DNA from: an uncultured Eubacteriales bacterium
GTDB taxonomy: Bacteria > Bacillota > Clostridia > Oscillospirales > CAG-272
Assembly: GCA_934447715.1 (NCBI GenBank)
Contig: CAKSER010000011.1
Coordinates: 1 to 42,115, forward strand
Direction: 5' to 3'
Length of the DNA stretch: 42,115 nucleotides
The notes beneath the pieces are model-generated. The model saw only the letters and a program-made list of their open reading frames with translations. It searched no databases and had not been told where the DNA came from. Position numbers and translations under genes: made by a program. Position 1 is the first letter of the stretch; every line of letters starts with the position of its first letter. This document shows, piece by piece, positions 8,349 to 16,638 of the stretch.

Positions 8349-9569
8349 TTAAAGAGCCTTTACGATATCCTCTGTATCGGATGCGATCATGAGCTCCTCG
8401 TTTGTCGGGATCAGGAACACCTTGACCTTTGAGTTCTTTGTCGAAAGCTCAACGATATCCGACTGGTGATGAGCCTTTGCATTCTTCTCCTTATCGATCT
8501 CGATTCCGAAATATTCCATATCGGTGCAGACTCTTTCGCGCAGCTCGGGGTTGTTTTCTCCCATTCCGGCGGTAAATACAATTGCATCAAGGCCGTTCAT
8601 TGCTGCGGTGTAGGAGCCGATGTACTTCTTTATCTGATACGCAAGGATATTTGCGGCAAGCCATGCTCTTCTGTCGCCCTTAAGGATAGCAGCCTCGATA
8701 TCGCGGCTGTCGGAGGAGATTCCGGACACGCCGAGGAATCCGCATTCCTTATTCATGTAGCTGCTCATCTGATCCGGGGTGTAGTCCTTCTTCTTCATTA
8801 TATAAGGAACGATAGCCGGGTCGATAGCGCCGCATCTTGTTCCCATCTCGACACCGTCAAGGGGAGTAAAGCCCATGCTTGTATCGACGCATCTTCCGCC
8901 CTTTACCGCGGTGATCGACGATCCGTTTCCGATGTGGCAGGTGATGATCTTTGTGTCCTCAACCGGCTTATCAAGCAGCTTTGCCATCTCCTTTGAAACA
9001 AATCTGTGAGAGGTTCCGTGCGCACCGTATCTGCGGATGTTGTATTCCTGTATATCCTCGTACTTTATAGCATAGGTGTAAGCCTCCTCCGGCATGCTCT
9101 GGTGGAATGCCGTATCGAATACAAGAACCTGCGGCACGTTCGGCATAACCTTTGTGCAGCCCTCGATTCCCATCAGATGAGCCGGGGTGTGAAGCGGTGC
9201 AAAATCCACACACTTCTTGAGCTTTTCGATTACCTCGGGGGTAACAAGGCAGGACTCGAAGAAGTAAGGACCGCCGTGGACAACTCTGTGTCCGACAGCC
9301 TCAATATCGCTCATGTCACCGATTACTCCTGTTTCGGGATCGGTAAGATATTTTACAACGATCTCTGTTGCGACAGCGTGATCCGGCATCGGAATCTGCG
9401 CCTTGATCTTTTCACCATCCTCCCCCTTACGGTGTGTGATCTGGCCCTTGACTCCTCCTTCGACCGAGACTCCCTCACATATGCCCTTTGCAAGCACCTC
9501 GCTTGTATCGGTATTAAAAAGCTGATACTTAAGCGACGAGCTTCCTGCGTTTACTACAAGAACTTTCAT
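8349..9569 (-). CDS. ackA: Acetate kinase
   Basis: This 406-residue cytosolic ASKHA-fold enzyme interconverts acetyl phosphate plus ADP with acetate plus ATP. In fermenting Clostridia this gives ATP by substrate-level phosphorylation. The sequence starts with the phosphate loop VLVNAGSSSLKYQLF and has GHRVVHGG, the catalytic-histidine region CHIGNGSSITA, GAIDPAIV and FTAGMGENN, all diagnostic. Length is normal. ATG 9569 is preceded by a GGAGGAAAAA ribosome site. No pta gene is adjacent; a pta elsewhere would complete the pathway. The gene diverges from tmcAL, an enzyme that consumes acetate, and the two predicted promoters overlap. Confidence 0.97.
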   Translation of the reverse strand: MKVLVVNAGSSSLKYQLFNTDTSEVLAKGICEGVSVEGGVKGQITHRKGEDGEKIKAQIPMPDHAVATEIVVKYLTDPETGVIGDMSDIEAVGHRVVHGGPYFFESCLVTPEVIEKLKKCVDFAPLHTPAHLMGIEGCTKVMPNVPQVLVFDTAFHQSMPEEAYTYAIKYEDIQEYNIRRYGAHGTSHRFVSKEMAKLLDKPVEDTKIITCHIGNGSSITAVKGGRCVDTSMGFTPLDGVEMGTRCGAIDPAIVPYIMKKKDYTPDQMSSYMNKECGFLGVSGISSDSRDIEAAILKGDRRAWLAANILAYQIKKYIGSYTAAMNGLDAIVFTAGMGENNPELRERVCTDMEYFGIEIDKEKNAKAHHQSDIVELSTKNSKVKVFLIPTNEELMIASDTEDIVKAL

Positions 9570-9608
9570 TTTTTCCTCCGTTTATTTTCGATTTCTTATT
9601 ATTCTCAC

Positions 9609-9637
9609 TTGAATATTATACTTTTTTCAATTATACT
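9609..9637 (+). promoter_or_regulatory. Predicted promoter of tmcAL, overlapping the ackA promoter
   Basis: TTGAAT (9609-9614), a 17-base spacer and TATACT (9632-9637) read rightwards. The -10 hexamer shares four bases with the ackA -10 hexamer on the other strand, so RNA polymerase cannot occupy both at once. Confidence 0.6.
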
Positions 9638-9658
9638 ACTATTATATAAAATTTACAA
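9630..9658 (-). promoter_or_regulatory. Predicted promoter of ackA
   Basis: On the minus strand the elements are TTGTAA (9658-9653), a 17-base spacer and a perfect TATAAT (9635-9630). The expected start near 9623 gives a leader of about 54 bases to ATG 9569. Confidence 0.7.
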
Positions 9659-9746
9659 GTTTTTTTTCTTATCCTCTTCGGCAGGTAAAGGAAAACCGGC
9701 AAAAGGAGTTTATAAAGACTTATAAAGAAAGGAGACTTTCGGCAAA

Positions 9747-10895
9747 ATGGGCACAACGGCAGTAATATGCGAATACAACCCGTTTCACAGGGGGCATGAA
9801 AAGCAGCTTGCGATGCTGAAAAAGCGCGGCGATGCGGTAATTGCGCTTATGAGCGGCAGCCTTGTCCAAAGAGGCGATGCTGCGGTCTTTCCGAAGTATT
9901 TAAGAGCCGAGGCGGCGCTTCTTTGCGGTGCTGATCTTGTGCTTGAGCTTCCGTATCCCTGGTGCTGCTCGGGTGCGGAGCAGTTTGCTTTCGGCGCCGT
10001 ATCGCTGATCGGATCGCTTAATACGGCAGACACCCTCCTTTTCGGCTCGGAATCAGGAGACATCGAAGGTCTTTTAAAAACCGCGGACAGGCTGATGTCA
10101 AAGGAGTATGAAAGCGAGCTTTCAAGGCTTATAAAAACCGACAGGGGCACATCCTCTGTTATCTCCCTTAAGCAAAGGGCGTTTGAAGCGCTTTACGGCA
10201 CGGGCTATCCCGAACAGCCGAACAACATTCTGGCAATCGAGTATATAAAAGCGATAAAGCAGCTTGCTTTACCGATAAAAGCCGAGACCTACAAAAGAGA
10301 GGACGACGGCTTTTCCGCAACCGAGAGCCGAAGGGCACTGCTTTTAAACGATAATGAGCAGCTATCAAGGCTGATTCCGGAAAAGGCGCTTGAGCTTTAT
10401 AAAAAATACGGCGAATGCGACAGACTCGAAAGAGCCGAGGCGGCAATTCTGTTTACCCTCCGCGAAGCCGATGGAGATACCGATTTTGCCGGAGCCGGAG
10501 GAGGGCTTTTTGAGCTGATAAAAAAAGCCGCATACAGCTCGGCATCTCTTTTTGAGCTTATAAAAAAGTGCACGGGGAAAAGCCATACCGCAGCAGCCGT
10601 CAGGCGCGCAATTATTTCGGCTGTGTTAAAAACCGACAGGAAAAAGCCGAAGCAGCGCCCGAAATTTACGATAGTTCTTGCCGCAAATAATATTGGGCGC
10701 GGTCTTCTTGCAAAAATGAGAAAAAGTGCCGAAATTGAGATTTTAACAAAGCCGTCATACAAAAATCGCCTAAGCGAGCCTGCAAAAAGCCAGTTCGAGG
10801 ACAATCTAAAGGCGGAACGGCTTGCCCTTCTTGCAAGGAAAAATCCCGAGCCGCCGGAAAGCCTTTTAAAAGCCGGGCCGGTTATCCTAGACTGA
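9747..10895 (+). CDS. tmcAL: tRNA(Met) cytidine acetate ligase (TmcAL/YlbM family)
   Basis: This 382-residue cytosolic protein belongs to the nucleotidyltransferase family characterised in Bacillus subtilis as TmcAL. That enzyme activates acetate with ATP and forms N4-acetylcytidine at the wobble base of elongator tRNA-Met. The sequence begins with TAVICEYNPFHRGHEKQL, which carries the HxGH nucleotide-binding motif. It continues with MSGSLVQRGDAAVFPKYLRA, and a later GFSATESRRAL replaces the usual SAT-[ST]-xR motif. The C-terminal third is less conserved. Length is somewhat below the roughly 415 residues of the Bacillus protein. An AAGGAGA site lies about 12 bases before ATG 9747. Its stop codon is embedded in a copy of the CTGAGG-TATCC repeat. 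Confidence 0.85.
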   Translation: MGTTAVICEYNPFHRGHEKQLAMLKKRGDAVIALMSGSLVQRGDAAVFPKYLRAEAALLCGADLVLELPYPWCCSGAEQFAFGAVSLIGSLNTADTLLFGSESGDIEGLLKTADRLMSKEYESELSRLIKTDRGTSSVISLKQRAFEALYGTGYPEQPNNILAIEYIKAIKQLALPIKAETYKREDDGFSATESRRALLLNDNEQLSRLIPEKALELYKKYGECDRLERAEAAILFTLREADGDTDFAGAGGGLFELIKKAAYSSASLFELIKKCTGKSHTAAAVRRAIISAVLKTDRKKPKQRPKFTIVLAANNIGRGLLAKMRKSAEIEILTKPSYKNRLSEPAKSQFEDNLKAERLALLARKNPEPPESLLKAGPVILD

Positions 10896-10903
10896 GGCTA
10901 TCC
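10891..10903. repeat. Dispersed CTGAGG-TATCC motif, copy 2
   Basis: ACTGAGGCTATCC overlaps the tmcAL stop codon (TGA 10893-10895). A matching inverted segment AGCCTCAG lies at 10987-10994, about 90 bases on, next to a run of six A residues. This copy lacks the right half of the local palindrome. Confidence 0.45.
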
Positions 10904-11004
10904 GACAAGAATTGACAAGAACCGATAAGAGCCGGCAAGACCGGATTGCGCCGACAAAGCCAGAAAGGCGGCAGATCAATCAAAAAAGCCTCAGCCCGAA
11001 ACAC

Positions 11005-11033
11005 TTGAAATACGAAGCAAAACAGCGTATAAT
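11005..11033 (+). promoter_or_regulatory. SigA-type promoter of the metF-metH operon
   Basis: TTGAAA (11005-11010), 17-base spacer, TATAAT (11028-11033). The leader to metF is only about 35 bases, too short for a SAM or cobalamin riboswitch, and I see no such element upstream. Confidence 0.82.
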
Positions 11034-11075
11034 ATAGAATATCAATGAGTTAAGCATTAATAAAGAGGATTAATC

Positions 11076-11954
11076 ATGAAAATCAAAGATATATTAAAAA
11101 ACGAAAGCCCGTCGCTGTCCTTTGAGGTGTTTCCGCCGAAGTCCGACACACTTTATGAAAGCGTAAAGGAAGCGACCGAAAAAATCGCAATGCTGAAGCC
11201 CTCGTTTATGAGCGTTACCTACGGAGCAGGGGGAGGCACAAGCCGCTACACCCTTGAAACCGCAAAAAATATAGAAACAAGCTTCGGCGTGCCGACAGTA
11301 GCGCATCTCACCTGCGTTTCCTCAACCAAGGAAACCGTAAGAAAGCAGATTAAGGAGCTTATCGACGCTAAAATCGAAAATGTTATGGCTCTGCGCGGCG
11401 ACATCCCTGATGAAATGCTTAAAACCGACCGCTCCGGCTGGGACTTCTGCTACGCAACCGACCTGATCAGAGAAATCAAGGCAAGCGGAGGGGATTTTTC
11501 AATCGGCGGCGCCTGCTATCCCGAGGTGCATCCGGAAAGCCCGGATCAGAAGGAGGACATCCTGCATCTTAAGGAAAAGGCTGATGCCGGCTGCGATTTC
11601 CTTACGACCCAGATGTTTTTTGACAACAACCTGTTTTACAGCTTTATGTACAAAATCAGAGAGGCCGGAATTACAGTCCCGGTGATCGCCGGAATCATGC
11701 CGATCACAAGCGCAAATCAGGTTGAAAGAGCAGTAAAGCTCTCCGGCTCCTTTATGCCGCACAGGTTCAAGAGCCTTGTCGACCGCTTCGGCTCTGATCC
11801 GCTTGCAATGAAGCAGGCGGGAATCGCATATGCGACAGATCAGATTATCGACCTGTTTGCAAACGGAATCAACCATGTGCATGTCTACTCGATGAACAAG
11901 CCGGATGTTGCAGAAATGATTCAGGACAACCTGTCCGCAATCATCGGAAAGTGA
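11076..11954 (+). CDS. metF: Methylenetetrahydrofolate reductase
   Basis: This 292-residue flavoprotein (TIM barrel) reduces 5,10-methylene-THF to 5-methyl-THF, the methyl donor for methionine synthase. The N-terminal SFEVFPPKSD carries the catalytic glutamate. YGAGGGTSRYT, HLTCVSST, ALRGDIP, GGACYPEVHPES and the C-terminal Q-MFFDN and GIMPI segments are conserved in MetF. Size is normal for the bacterial form. ATG 11076 follows an AGAGGA site. The next two genes complete the methyl-transfer pathway, with four bases between metF and the activation-domain gene. Confidence 0.96.
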   Translation: MKIKDILKNESPSLSFEVFPPKSDTLYESVKEATEKIAMLKPSFMSVTYGAGGGTSRYTLETAKNIETSFGVPTVAHLTCVSSTKETVRKQIKELIDAKIENVMALRGDIPDEMLKTDRSGWDFCYATDLIREIKASGGDFSIGGACYPEVHPESPDQKEDILHLKEKADAGCDFLTTQMFFDNNLFYSFMYKIREAGITVPVIAGIMPITSANQVERAVKLSGSFMPHRFKSLVDRFGSDPLAMKQAGIAYATDQIIDLFANGINHVHVYSMNKPDVAEMIQDNLSAIIGK

Positions 11955-11958
11955 AAAG

Positions 11959-12615
11959 ATGACAGAAGAAGGCAAGATAACCGTAAAGGAATATAAAAAG
12001 CCGGATGTTAAACTTTCCGAGATAAGACGTTATCTCGGCTGCATCGGAGGAACGGAGACGGCAGGAAACGAAAACCGTAAAGAGCTTGACAGGCTTATTT
12101 CCGACTGTCTTAAGCTGACCGAAACGGCAGGCGGACTAAGCTACTTTACCGCCAGCCGCAGATATAGGCTCTCCTTTACAGAGGACGGGCTGCTCGATCT
12201 CGGCTTCTGCAGAACCGACAGCAAAAATCTTCAAAAGAACCTTGAAAACTGCTCTGAAATCGTCCTGTTCTGCGCAACCGTCGGCAGGCAGATCGATCTT
12301 CTGACCTCAAGATACAGGCAAGCCTCCCCGTCAAAGGCTGTCTGCCTGCAGGCAATCGGGGCGGAAAGGGTGGAATCCCTCTGCGACGCCTTCTGTAATG
12401 AGCTTAAGGACGAGGAGGAAAGGAAAGGAAGAACGACGCGCCCTCGCTTCAGCCCGGGCTACGGAGATCTGACGCTCTTGCTCCAAAAGGATATTTTTTC
12501 AGCCCTCGAGCTTAACAAAACGCTCGGCGTATTCCTAAATGACAGCCTGCTCATGCTTCCGTCAAAGACAGTGACCGCAATCGTCGGGATAAAGCCGATC
12601 GAGAAGAAGCAATAA
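11959..12615 (+). CDS. Stand-alone methionine synthase reactivation-domain protein
   Basis: This 218-residue protein resembles the C-terminal activation (AdoMet-binding) domain of MetH. The central stretch RPRFSPGYGDLTLLLQKDIF and the end LNDSLLMLPSKTVTAIVGIKP fit the family signature, in which RxxxGY-type residues hold S-adenosylmethionine. In full-length MetH this domain remethylates oxidised cob(II)alamin. Here it is a separate gene directly before a metH that lacks it, so it most likely repairs that enzyme in trans. It lies in one operon with metF (4-base gap) and metH (100-base gap). The electron donor protein is not seen in the window. Confidence 0.88.
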   Translation: MTEEGKITVKEYKKPDVKLSEIRRYLGCIGGTETAGNENRKELDRLISDCLKLTETAGGLSYFTASRRYRLSFTEDGLLDLGFCRTDSKNLQKNLENCSEIVLFCATVGRQIDLLTSRYRQASPSKAVCLQAIGAERVESLCDAFCNELKDEEERKGRTTRPRFSPGYGDLTLLLQKDIFSALELNKTLGVFLNDSLLMLPSKTVTAIVGIKPIEKKQ

Positions 12616-12620
12616 CCGTA

Positions 12621-12634
12621 GGCTGAGGCTATCC
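12621..12634. repeat. Dispersed CTGAGG-TATCC motif, copy 3
   Basis: GGCTGAGGCTATCC begins five bases after the stop of the activation-domain gene. Like copy 2 it has only the left half of the palindrome seen complete at 16000-16019. Confidence 0.45.
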
Positions 12635-12715
12635 GGGATTGAAGAAAAAAACACGAATTAAAAAGCATTAATAAGCATAAATCACAGTATCGCCGAAACA
12701 AAACGGAGATTTATC

Positions 12716-15265
12716 ATGACCATAAAAGAACGTCTGAAAAACGAAATTCTGATCCTCGACGGCGGAATGGGAACGCTGCTTCAGGAAAGAGGTCTTCCGA
12801 CAGGAGTCCTGCCCGAAAGCTGGAACATTTCGCATCCGGAGATCATCAGGGAAATTCACAAGGCATATTTTAACGCAGGATCAAATATTGTAAACACAAA
12901 CACCTTCGGTGCAAATCCGCTGAAGTTTTCCGAAAGCGAGCTTGAAAGGATTATAAGCTCCGCAATTGCCTGCGCAAAGGAAGCGGCTGCCGCATCTGAT
13001 AGCACGCAGGACAAGTTCGTCTCTCTTGATATAGGACCGACCGGCAAGCTTCTTGAGCCGTACGGCGACCTTTCGTTTGACGATGCCTATAATGCATTTT
13101 TTACGGTCGCAAGGCTCGGCGAAAAATACGGTGCGGACATGGTCACAATCGAGACAATGAACGACAGCTACGAAGCAAAGGCGGCGCTTCTTGCAGTAAA
13201 GGAGGCATGCTCGCTTCCGGTAATCGTCACCTGCGCATTCGGCTCGGACGGCAAGCTGATGACCGGCGCATCGCCCGAAGCAATGGCGGCGATGCTCGAA
13301 GGGTTGGGTGCCGACGCGATAGGCGCAAACTGCTCGCTCGGCCCGTCGCAGCTTTCGGATGTAATCGACCGCTTTCTTGCATCCGCATCCGTTCCGGTAG
13401 TATTCAAGCCGAACGCCGGTCTTCCGCACACAGACGGCGAAAAGACGGTTTTCGACATTACATCCTCGGAGTTTGCTTTCGAGGTTGCATCAAAAGTCAA
13501 AAAGGGAGTAAGAATCGTCGGAGGCTGCTGCGGAACAACTCCGGAATATATAAAAAAGCTCAAAAAGGAGCTTGAAGGGATATCGCCTGTTAAAATCGAG
13601 GAAAAAACCGACACGGTTGTCTCGTCCTATACCCACGCGGTAAAGGTCGGCTCCTTTCCTATCCTGATCGGAGAAAGAATCAATCCGACAGGCAAAAAGC
13701 GCTTCAAGCAGGCGCTTCTTGAAAACGACACCGACTATATTTTAGGCGAGGGAATCGGGCAGCAGGAGCACGGAGCTCATATTCTCGATGTAAACGTCGG
13801 TCTGCCCGGAACAGACGAAAAATCCACCCTTTTGAACATAACAAGAGCTCTTCAGGCGGTAACCGATCTTCCGCTCCAGATAGACACCTCGGATCCGAGT
13901 GCAATGGAGACGGCATTAAGATATTACAACGGAAAGGCAATGATAAACTCGGTAAACGGCAAAGAGGAAAGCATGAATGCCGTCCTTCCGCTTGTAAAAA
14001 AATACGGAGGCGTTGTCGTTGCGCTGACCCTTGACGAAAGCGGAATCCCGGAAAAGGCAGAGGACAGACTGAAAATCGCAGAAAGAATCCTTAATAAGGC
14101 TGCCGAATACGGAATTAAAAAGAAGGACATCATCTTCGACACGCTCGCGATGACGGTAAGCGCCGACAAGGATGCCGCAAACACCACCCTAAGCGCGATA
14201 AGACTTATAAAGAACAAACTCGGCTGCAGAACCTCGCTCGGAGTATCGAACGTCTCGTTCGGTCTGCCGAAAAGGGATATAGTCAACAGCACCTTCTTTG
14301 CACTTGCTCTTTCAAGCGGCCTTGATGCGGCAATCATGAATCCGTATTCAAGCGAAATGATGAAGACCTACTATTCCTACCGCGCGCTTACCGGTCACGA
14401 CGAAAGCTGCATGGACTATATCTCGTTTGCAGATACTGTAGCCGATCTGCCGTCCGCTTTGCCCGGAACGTCCGGCACGGCAGGAGTATCAGGTGCAGCC
14501 GGTGCGACCGGAGCGTCCGGGGCGACCGGAGCGTCCGGTGCGACCGGAGCGTCCGGGGGAGCAGGCATGCCGGGTACAAATGCAAACGAAAGCGGAGAGC
14601 TTGCAAAATCGCTTTCGTATGCGATCGAAAAGGGCTTAAAGGAAAAAGCCGCCGAGCTTTGCGCGCAGCTTTTAAAGACGACCGAGCCGCTTAAGCTTGT
14701 CGAAAACGAGATCATCCCGGCGCTTGACCGCGTCGGAAGGGCATTCGAGCAGAAAAAGCTGTATCTTCCGCAGCTTTTGATGAGCGCGGAGTCGGCAAAG
14801 GCGGCTTTTGAGCAGATAAAGCGCAAAATAAAGGAATCCGAAAAATTAAACGTCTCGGAAGGCTCCGGCGCCTCGGTCAAGCCGAAATTCGTGCTTGCAA
14901 CGGTAAAGGGAGACATTCACGACATCGGAAAGAACATCGTCCGCCTGCTTCTCGAAAACTACGGCTATGACGTTATCGACCTCGGAAAGGATGTAGAGCC
15001 GGAAGCGGTTCTCGACGCGGCACTGAAAAGCGGCGCGCCGTTTGTCGGTCTTTCGGCACTGATGACGACCACCGTCCCGTCGATGGAGGAGACGATCAAG
15101 CTGATAAAGGAAAAAGCGCCCGACAGGATCGTAATTGTCGGAGGGGCGGTTTTAACAAAGGATTACGCCGATAAAATCGGCGCGGACTACTACTCCTCGG
15201 ATGCAATGGAGACTGTCAGAATCTGCGAAAGGCTTCTTAAAAGCGGAGAGGTTAAAAATTCATAA
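12716..15265 (+). CDS. metH: Cobalamin-dependent methionine synthase (without activation domain)
   Basis: This 849-residue enzyme transfers the methyl group of 5-methyl-THF to homocysteine through methylcobalamin. The homocysteine-binding barrel comes first, with zinc-ligand cysteines C206 (GANCSLGP) and C271/C272 (GGCCGTTPEY). The pterin-binding domain starts near 315 (LIGERINPTGKKRFK). The cobalamin cap and B12 domain follow, with D733-x-H735-xx-G738, where the histidine ligates cobalt. The protein stops after the B12 domain; the reactivation domain is the neighbouring gene. Residues about 582-622, between the pterin and cap domains, are a Gly/Ala/Thr/Ser linker made of 18-base DNA repeats, which is unusual. 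A modest CGGAGAT site precedes ATG 12716. Confidence 0.95.
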   Translation: MTIKERLKNEILILDGGMGTLLQERGLPTGVLPESWNISHPEIIREIHKAYFNAGSNIVNTNTFGANPLKFSESELERIISSAIACAKEAAAASDSTQDKFVSLDIGPTGKLLEPYGDLSFDDAYNAFFTVARLGEKYGADMVTIETMNDSYEAKAALLAVKEACSLPVIVTCAFGSDGKLMTGASPEAMAAMLEGLGADAIGANCSLGPSQLSDVIDRFLASASVPVVFKPNAGLPHTDGEKTVFDITSSEFAFEVASKVKKGVRIVGGCCGTTPEYIKKLKKELEGISPVKIEEKTDTVVSSYTHAVKVGSFPILIGERINPTGKKRFKQALLENDTDYILGEGIGQQEHGAHILDVNVGLPGTDEKSTLLNITRALQAVTDLPLQIDTSDPSAMETALRYYNGKAMINSVNGKEESMNAVLPLVKKYGGVVVALTLDESGIPEKAEDRLKIAERILNKAAEYGIKKKDIIFDTLAMTVSADKDAANTTLSAIRLIKNKLGCRTSLGVSNVSFGLPKRDIVNSTFFALALSSGLDAAIMNPYSSEMMKTYYSYRALTGHDESCMDYISFADTVADLPSALPGTSGTAGVSGAAGATGASGATGASGATGASGGAGMPGTNANESGELAKSLSYAIEKGLKEKAAELCAQLLKTTEPLKLVENEIIPALDRVGRAFEQKKLYLPQLLMSAESAKAAFEQIKRKIKESEKLNVSEGSGASVKPKFVLATVKGDIHDIGKNIVRLLLENYGYDVIDLGKDVEPEAVLDAALKSGAPFVGLSALMTTTVPSMEETIKLIKEKAPDRIVIVGGAVLTKDYADKIGADYYSSDAMETVRICERLLKSGEVKNS
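14500..14559 (+). repeat. 18-bp tandem repeat inside metH linker
   Basis: Roughly three copies of an 18-base unit (GCGACCGGAGCGTCCGG plus one base) encode Gly-Ala-Thr-Gly-Ala-Ser repeats. The array keeps the frame, since 18 is a multiple of three. It lies between folded domains, so copy-number changes should be tolerated. Confidence 0.8.
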
Positions 15266-15302
15266 AGCAAAGCAGCTTAATCGGTGCTTTATGTCGTTTT
15301 TT
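15262..15302 (+). terminator. Possible weak terminator after metH
   Basis: ATAAAGCA (15262-15269) can pair with TGCTTTAT (15285-15292) around a 15-base loop, and GTCGTTTTTT follows. The stem is AT-rich and includes the stop codon, so it would be a weak or leaky stop. Confidence 0.35.
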
Positions 15303-15317
15303 CCATTATCTTTGCAA

Positions 15318-15345
15318 TTACAAATTCGTTTTAAAATGCTATACT
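15318..15345 (+). promoter_or_regulatory. Possible promoter of the mecA-udg-AEC genes
   Basis: TTACAA (15318-15323), a 16-base spacer and TATACT (15340-15345) lie 33 bases before the MecA-like gene, after the possible metH terminator. Confidence 0.5.
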
Positions 15346-15378
15346 GGTTTATATCATATCATCACCGGAGCATTTTAA

Positions 15379-15978
15379 ATGGAAGCAATACTTATAAAAA
15401 ACGACAGAATGAAAATTTCGCTTTCTAAAAGCGAAATGGCAAAATACGGCCTTGACTGCGAAAGCCGCTCTCTTTCGGATTCGGGAAGGGCGATCAGAAA
15501 AATCCTTGACGACGCAAAAGCAAAAACCGGATTTGATATATCAAACGGCAGGCTCCTTGTCGAGCTTTTCGGATCGTCAAAAAGCGGCTGCGAGCTGTTT
15601 GTTTCAAAAAAGAGCAGCCGGTATTTTAAAAGAACAGCCAAAAGAACAGAAAAAAGAGCATTCAAAATTGCAGACAAGGCATCCGAAAAGCAGCCCGAAA
15701 AAGAAGAGGCGCTTGCCCTCGTCTTTTCGACACTAAGCGGCATGCTTTGCGCATGCGCGGCTCTTTTGCCCTGCAGGGCAAAAGAAAAGCCATGCTCCGC
15801 GTTTGTATTTGAGGAGGACAGCTGCTATATTCTTCTTGCCGAAAGGGGCATGGCAGAAGCACTTTCGGATTATTCAAAAAAAGCCGTTGCCTGCGACAGG
15901 CTTCTTCTTTCGTTTATAAAGGAGCACGGCAGGAAAATCAGCGGAAACGCCGAAAGAGATCTTGCGCCGCTCGGCTGA
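15379..15978 (+). CDS. MecA-like adaptor protein
   Basis: The 199-residue protein has the layout of MecA, the adaptor that delivers substrates to the ClpC-ClpP protease and lowers competence or sporulation factors in Bacillota. The N-terminal 65 residues (ILIKNDRMKISLSKSEMAKYGL, later an acidic DDAKAKTGFD segment and LLVELFGSSKSGCELFVSK) follow the MecA substrate-binding domain pattern. A Lys/Glu-rich linker (about 75-105) leads to a C-terminal ClpC-binding-like domain ending in LLLSFIKEHGRKI. Similarity is moderate, so target identity is unknown. ATG 15379 follows a CGGAG site. The complete GATATC-centred palindrome comes 22 bases after the stop. Confidence 0.68.
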   Translation: MEAILIKNDRMKISLSKSEMAKYGLDCESRSLSDSGRAIRKILDDAKAKTGFDISNGRLLVELFGSSKSGCELFVSKKSSRYFKRTAKRTEKRAFKIADKASEKQPEKEEALALVFSTLSGMLCACAALLPCRAKEKPCSAFVFEEDSCYILLAERGMAEALSDYSKKAVACDRLLLSFIKEHGRKISGNAERDLAPLG

Positions 15979-15999
15979 CTTTGACAGAGAACGGTCCCG

Positions 16000-16019
16000 G
16001 GCTGAGGATATCCTCAGCC
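16000..16019. repeat. Perfect 20-bp palindrome, full copy of the CTGAGG-TATCC motif
   Basis: GGCTGAGGATATCCTCAGCC is identical on both strands. It lies between the MecA-like gene and the uracil-DNA glycosylase gene. With no loop and no T tract it is not a terminator. The partial copies at 5595, 10891 and 12621 suggest a dispersed family or a protein-binding site. Confidence 0.75.
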
Positions 16020-16046
16020 TGACAAACTAATATAAAGGAACAGAAA

Positions 16047-16634
16047 ATGGAAACAGAAAAGAAAAGCAATTTAAGCTGGGAAGAGCTTGAAAAGGAATGC
16101 AATGCCTGCAAAAAATGTCCGCTCGGACAGACAAGAACGAATCTTGTGTTCGGAACCGGAAACAAAAATGCAGAGCTTATGTTTGTAGGCGAGGCGCCGG
16201 GAGAAAACGAGGATCTTTCGGGCATTCCCTTTGTCGGAAGAGCCGGAAAGCTGTTTGACAAGTATCTTGAGGCTGTCGGAATCGAAAGAGACAGCGTATA
16301 CATATGCAACATATTAAAATGCCGTCCCCCGAAGAACCGCGACCCGAAGCCGGAGGAGGAGGATCTGTGCATAGGATATCTGCGCGATCAGGTCAGGCTT
16401 GTAAAGCCGAAAATGATCGTCTGCCTCGGCAGGATCTCGGCAATGCGGCTCATCAGGCCGGATTTCAGAATCACGTCGGAGCACGGAATCTGGTATAAAA
16501 AGGGCGATTTTGATATCTGCGCGGTCTTTCACCCGTCGCTGCTTCTGCGCGATCCGAGGAAAAAGGAAGACATGCTCACCGACATGAAGGCGATCAAGGC
16601 AAGGCTTGATGCAATAAAAAGTCAGGAAGCGTGA
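16047..16634 (+). CDS. Family 4 uracil-DNA glycosylase (iron-sulfur)
   Basis: This 195-residue enzyme removes uracil from DNA after cytosine deamination, starting base-excision repair. The uracil-binding loop is MFVGEAPGENED and the late motif is FHPSLLL, both typical of the UDG superfamily. Cysteines C18/C21/C24 (CNACKKCPLG), one in YICNILKCRPP and one in EEDLCIGYL fit the four-cysteine cluster of family 4, which carries a 4Fe-4S centre. The family 4 product is common in anaerobes and archaea. The AAAGGA site lies about 9 bases before ATG 16047. It is read together with the MecA-like gene and the AEC transporter gene, which starts five bases after its stop. Confidence 0.92.
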   Translation: METEKKSNLSWEELEKECNACKKCPLGQTRTNLVFGTGNKNAELMFVGEAPGENEDLSGIPFVGRAGKLFDKYLEAVGIERDSVYICNILKCRPPKNRDPKPEEEDLCIGYLRDQVRLVKPKMIVCLGRISAMRLIRPDFRITSEHGIWYKKGDFDICAVFHPSLLLRDPRKKEDMLTDMKAIKARLDAIKSQEA

Positions 16635-16638
16635 CGCC

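Noticed and set aside
10896..11075. SAM or cobalamin riboswitch before metF/metH
   Set aside because: No conserved riboswitch box is seen and the leader after the promoter is only about 35 bases.
14416..14916. Ala/Pro/Asp repeat protein antisense to metH
   Set aside because: It is the reverse reading of the MetH linker repeat and has no start signal.
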